A stretch of 8,230 nucleotides of DNA, from assembly GCA_035765855.1 (NCBI GenBank), contig DASTWM010000402.1, forward strand, positions 1-8,230, read 5' to 3'. The notes under the pieces are model-generated. The model had not been told where the DNA came from. It saw only the letters and a program-made list of their open reading frames with translations, and ran no database searches. Below, piece after piece: positions 5,284-8,230 of the stretch. A program made the translations under genes and the position numbers. Every line of letters starts with the position of its first letter. Position 1 is the first letter of the stretch. The stretch is from DASTWM01 sp035765855. Its GTDB lineage: Bacteria > Chloroflexota > Chloroflexia > Chloroflexales > Roseiflexaceae.

Positions 5284-7197
5284 AGGTAATTTCTCTTTCA
5301 ATTTTTCCAGCGCTGCATGGCTGGCCTGATACGCGCGATTAAGCTGCGTTTCGTTCAACATGTTGCTGATGCGCCCGCGCATCGCCCCGCTGACGTCACT
5401 TTCCGCGCCAATCGTCGCGCATGCTCGTTCGTAAAAATCGAGCGCGGCGAACAGCACGGTCAGATCATGCTCGCGCAACGGCGACTGCACGCCGTCGAGG
5501 TCGGTCGCAAGGCCGTAGCCCGCCTTGCGCAATCGCTCGGCCAGCGCGGGCGCGTCACCCGCACGCACCAGCCAGGCCGTGTCGGTCAGCCGTTCAGCCG
5601 CGCCGAGATGAACCCGTTTGTCGCGCTTGATCTGCTCCAGCATGGCTGGCTCACGCGCTTTCAGCACGGCTGCGCGCCGCAGCGAGACTTGCCCATGCTG
5701 CCCGGCCCACTCGCGCAGCGTCGCGGCGACGTTCTGCGGCACGGCGCGCCCGCTGGCTTCTTCCAGAAAGCGCAGCATGTCATCCGGCGCGATGTCGCGC
5801 TCAAGCGCGGCCTGCGTGCGGCGCTTTGTCAGTTTATAGATGTGCGCGCTTTCGTTCGGTGCCGACACGCGCTCGGCGATGCGCCCAACTTGAAAGCGCA
5901 CATGCAGTGCGGCATGCTGCGGCACAACTATTTCGAAGTTGGGCTGCACGATCAGCGCCGCCGCGGGTAGCTCCGGCGGCGCGGGCCAGTCGTGCAGCAG
6001 CGCCGCGCCCAGCGCGTTCACGCGAAAGCTCGTCGTTTCCCCTGCTTCCATGCCCACGTCGACAATGCCGAACCAATGCATGCTGCCGCCCGCGATGCTG
6101 CACAGTTGCTGGCCCTCGACCGCATCCCAGAACTCCCAGCCGTCGAGCGGCTGGCGCAGGCGGTTGACAATGCCCCATGTGTCGTAGCGCCCATCGGGCC
6201 GCGCGAAATCAGGGTCGCTGTCCTTCACGGCTGCCACGAAATCATCCAGCCGAACCCACTCGCCAGGCGGAACGCCGCGCAGCAAGCGCAGCACCGCGCG
6301 CTTGGCAGCGTGCAGGTTGCGCCAGTACGAACGCTGAATCTTCAGCCCGACAAAGCTTGCAAGCTCATCCCATGACGACTCGATCCAGCCGTCGAGCAGG
6401 CGGCGGGCGCGCTCGTGCTGCGGCATGCGCATCCATTCGAGCGCGGCGCGGGTTGGCCGCAGGCGCGCATCGGCCCCGGCGCGCAGCAGTTCCGCGCCCT
6501 CGGCGACCTCGCGCAGGAAGCGAGCATACGGCCACTGCTCTTCGCGCGAAACGCCTTGCAGCGTTTCTGTTGTGTCGAAGCTGCGGGCGAAACGCAACAG
6601 GCTCGCTTTGTTCAGCCCGCCCTTCGGCACGACCTCAAGCTGCCCTTCATAGGCCAGCGTTATGAGTAGCAGCAGGTTGCGCTCCAGCGTATCTGACTCG
6701 CCCGCATGCGCGGTGGCTGGCGGCTCAGTTGGCGCAAGCTTCAATCCACGGTCGCGCAGCGGCACTGGCGGCAGCAGCGGCAGCACGTCTGTTGGGATGA
6801 CATAACGCTGCCCGTTGTCATGCCGTACCACATGGAGCAAGCCCATGATCCACAGTCGCTCGGTCGGCGCGGGCGCTTGCTCCAGCGCCAGCAGAAAGGC
6901 GCGCGGGTTCGGATATTTGTCTGCCACGCGCACGCCGCCGTACTCACGCTCCAGCACCGGCGCGGCAATGCTGCCCCCTTCGGCCTGCACGCGTGTCAGC
7001 GCGGCGCGCTCCTGCGGGCTGAGCGCCGCCAGCAAGCGTTCCATGACCTCGGCCTGAAGCATGGCGTCGGCCAGTGCAGTGGGCGTGCAGCTGGCATCCG
7101 GCGGCATGCGCCAGAGCTTTGCGATGGTGTCGCGCTCCGAATCGGTGCGTTCAGCCAGCCAATCCCGCAGCGACGGCTCGTTGCGCTGGTCACTCAT
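5281..7197 (-). CDS. Motor-less protein with helicase C-terminal-like (XPB/Ssl2-associated) domain
   Basis: This 638-residue protein resembles the large bacterial 'helicase-associated domain' proteins. The best-recognised part is at about 412-545: AAALIVQPNFEIVVP (412-426), then RIAERVSAPNESAHIYKLTKRR (438-460 region), MLRFLEEASGRAVPQNVAATLREWA (474-498) and a basic stretch to TAWLVRAG. This matches the domain found beside XPB/Ssl2-type helicases. The N-terminal 300 residues contain winged-helix-like and helical segments, starting with LRDWLAERTDSERDTIAKLW. I see no Walker A or DEAD/DEAH motif, so it has no ATPase of its own. A role as partner or regulator of a DNA helicase is inference. The ATG at 7197 lacks a strong Shine-Dalgarno sequence. 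It precedes recO, suggesting a DNA-metabolism context. The C-terminus ends in a Lys/Glu-rich helix. Confidence 0.8.
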   Translation of the reverse strand: MSDQRNEPSLRDWLAERTDSERDTIAKLWRMPPDASCTPTALADAMLQAEVMERLLAALSPQERAALTRVQAEGGSIAAPVLEREYGGVRVADKYPNPRAFLLALEQAPAPTERLWIMGLLHVVRHDNGQRYVIPTDVLPLLPPVPLRDRGLKLAPTEPPATAHAGESDTLERNLLLLITLAYEGQLEVVPKGGLNKASLLRFARSFDTTETLQGVSREEQWPYARFLREVAEGAELLRAGADARLRPTRAALEWMRMPQHERARRLLDGWIESSWDELASFVGLKIQRSYWRNLHAAKRAVLRLLRGVPPGEWVRLDDFVAAVKDSDPDFARPDGRYDTWGIVNRLRQPLDGWEFWDAVEGQQLCSIAGGSMHWFGIVDVGMEAGETTSFRVNALGAALLHDWPAPPELPAAALIVQPNFEIVVPQHAALHVRFQVGRIAERVSAPNESAHIYKLTKRRTQAALERDIAPDDMLRFLEEASGRAVPQNVAATLREWAGQHGQVSLRRAAVLKAREPAMLEQIKRDKRVHLGAAERLTDTAWLVRAGDAPALAERLRKAGYGLATDLDGVQSPLREHDLTVLFAALDFYERACATIGAESDVSGAMRGRISNMLNETQLNRAYQASHAALEKLKEKLP

Positions 7198-7248
7198 GAA
7201 TTGTCTCTGCCGCAGCCTGCCACCAAAACATACGTCCTATCATTATGC

Positions 7249-7258
7249 TATTATAATA
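7249..7258. promoter_or_regulatory. Palindromic -10 element, candidate bidirectional promoter
   Basis: TATTATAATA is its own reverse complement. It reads TATAAT on the plus strand (7252-7257) towards the transporter and TATAAT on the minus strand (7255-7250) towards the helicase-domain gene. Predicted leaders are about 40 nt and 46 nt. No strong -35 is seen in either direction; TGAAAA at 7277-7272 (minus) is the nearest. This is the only evident promoter in the 105-nt divergent gap. Confidence 0.5.
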
Positions 7259-7302
7259 CATTGGAGCGAACTTTTCAGGCTTGCAGATGCGTTTTGGTGA
7301 AT

Positions 7303-8166
7303 ATGGAACTTCGTGCGGTAGCGGTGCTCATGGTTGCGGCGGGCATTCATAGCGCCTGGAATCTGATCTCAAAACGGGGCGTGGATAAGCAGGCGTTTCT
7401 CTGGCTGGCGATGCTCATGACGGCGCTGCTGTTTGCCGTTCCATTCACGTTTCTGTACACGCCTATTCCTCCCTATGCGTGGGTCATTATTGCGCTTTCA
7501 GGCGTGCTTGAAAGCGCGTATATTCTGCTGCTTGGCAAGGCGTACCAGCATGGCGATTTGTCGCTGGTGTATCCCATCGCGCGCGGCTCGGCGATCATGT
7601 TCGTCACGCTGCTGGCGGTGCTGCTGCTCGGCGAACATGTGCCGTGGCTCGGCGCGGTTGGCATTCTGGTCATCGTTTGCGGCATGGTTGTGACGAATCT
7701 TACTTCGCTGAGCGTGGGCGCATTGCGCGCGCCAATCGCATCGCTCGGCACTGGTCCGTCGCGCCTCGCGTTGATGACTGGGCTCAGCACCGCAAGCTAT
7801 TCGCTGGTGGACAAAGTCGGGGTGCGTTATGTGCCGCCGCTGCTGTACGTGTACCTGATCTTTGCTGCCGGTGCGCTGTTCATGATGCCGTACATGCTCG
7901 GCATGCGCCGGGCAGCGGTGGCGCGCGAGTGGCAGGCAAACAAGTGGCGGATTGTGCTTGTGTCGGTGATGTTTATCACGACCTATTTGCTGGTGCTGTC
8001 GGTCATGGCGACCGCGCAGGTCAGCTTTGTGGCGTCCGTCCGCGAGGTATCGGTGATCTTTGCCGCGCTCATGGGCACGCTGGTGCTGCGCGAGCCGTTC
8101 GGCCAGCAGAAGGTGCTCGGCGCAGCGCTGATCTTCATGGGGATTCTGTGCATTGGCATGGCCTAG
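7303..8166 (+). CDS. EamA/DMT-family membrane transporter
   Basis: A 287-residue protein of the drug/metabolite transporter superfamily with two EamA repeats and about ten membrane helices (roughly 3-22, 31-51, 58-78, 86-109, 114-132, 154-174, 179-200, 215-236, 243-262, 268-286). Family marks are HSAWN (16-20), YPIARG (90-95), and the repeat ends LLLGEHVPWLGAVGILVIVCG (107-127 region) and LVLREPFGQQKVLGAALIFMG (260-280 region). These proteins mostly export amino acids, nucleosides or other small metabolites; the substrate is not readable here. The frame is open far upstream, but only as antisense of the helicase-domain gene. ATG 7303 is chosen because the membrane repeat starts there; GTG 7297 and TTG 7294 are in-frame alternatives. 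The ribosome site is weak (GGTGA at 7296-7300, only 2 nt away), so the mRNA may be poorly translated. Confidence 0.9.
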   Translation: MELRAVAVLMVAAGIHSAWNLISKRGVDKQAFLWLAMLMTALLFAVPFTFLYTPIPPYAWVIIALSGVLESAYILLLGKAYQHGDLSLVYPIARGSAIMFVTLLAVLLLGEHVPWLGAVGILVIVCGMVVTNLTSLSVGALRAPIASLGTGPSRLALMTGLSTASYSLVDKVGVRYVPPLLYVYLIFAAGALFMMPYMLGMRRAAVAREWQANKWRIVLVSVMFITTYLLVLSVMATAQVSFVASVREVSVIFAALMGTLVLREPFGQQKVLGAALIFMGILCIGMA

Positions 8167-8230
8167 GCAATGACGCGCTGCTAGCCGCCGTCGCTCACCC
8201 GCTCGCTGGCATGCAGCCCGTGCTGCTCGA
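8167..8230. other. GC-rich right edge, possibly part of a neighbouring gene
   Basis: Unlike the other intergenic stretches, these 64 bases are as GC-rich as coding sequence. Two frames look possible. On the minus strand a frame entering from the edge stops at 8181-8183 (ending HASERVSDGG), which would make a convergent gene 14 nt from the transporter stop. On the plus strand a frame overlapping the transporter end, with GTG near 8147, is open to the edge. The window is too short to decide. Confidence 0.3.

Noticed and set aside
6706..7302. N-terminal extension of the transporter frame by about 199 residues
   Set aside because: It is antisense to the helicase-domain gene and rich in Arg and His, unlike a membrane protein; the EamA repeat starts at 7303.

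Overview
The window is a GC-rich bacterial chromosome segment with five tightly spaced genes on the minus strand flanked by one plus-strand gene on each side. Gene content is ordinary housekeeping: lipid and glycerol phosphate metabolism, purine salvage, DNA repair and transport. The 638-residue protein with a helicase-C-terminal-like domain but no helicase motor is of a type I associate with Chloroflexota and Actinobacteria. Together with the RecO and the PH-SHOCT protein, I lean towards Chloroflexota, but this is inference from gene style, not a search result.

Layout. Positions 1-293 are AT-richer and hold no convincing complete gene; a gene may run off the left edge. At 294-971 (+) lies a PlsC-like acyltransferase. 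A perfect 17-bp hairpin (983-1020) separates it from the convergent glpD (1036-2640, minus). Reading the minus strand in its own direction, the order is: helicase-domain protein (7197-5281), recO (5184-4429), PH-SHOCT membrane protein (4297-3608), purine nucleoside phosphorylase (3589-2759), glpD (2640-1036). The PH-SHOCT and phosphorylase genes are 18 nt apart and probably cotranscribed. The other gaps are 96-131 nt; those before the PH-SHOCT gene and before glpD each carry a TATAAT-type -10 element. On the right, an EamA/DMT transporter (7303-8166, plus) diverges from the helicase-domain gene across a short region whose -10 box is a perfect palindrome and could serve both directions.

Functional links are loose. 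GlpD consumes glycerol 3-phosphate, the backbone from which the acyltransferase's likely substrate derives, but the two genes are convergent. RecO follows the helicase-domain protein, a plausible DNA-repair pairing. I find no mobile element, CRISPR array, rRNA or tRNA.

The least expected features are non-coding: a 91-bp inverted array of 8-bp units between the helicase-domain gene and recO, which begins in the stop codon of the first and ends in the ribosome binding site of the second; a long imperfect stem-loop in the glpD leader; and the palindromic shared -10. I did not find a clearly new multi-gene system.
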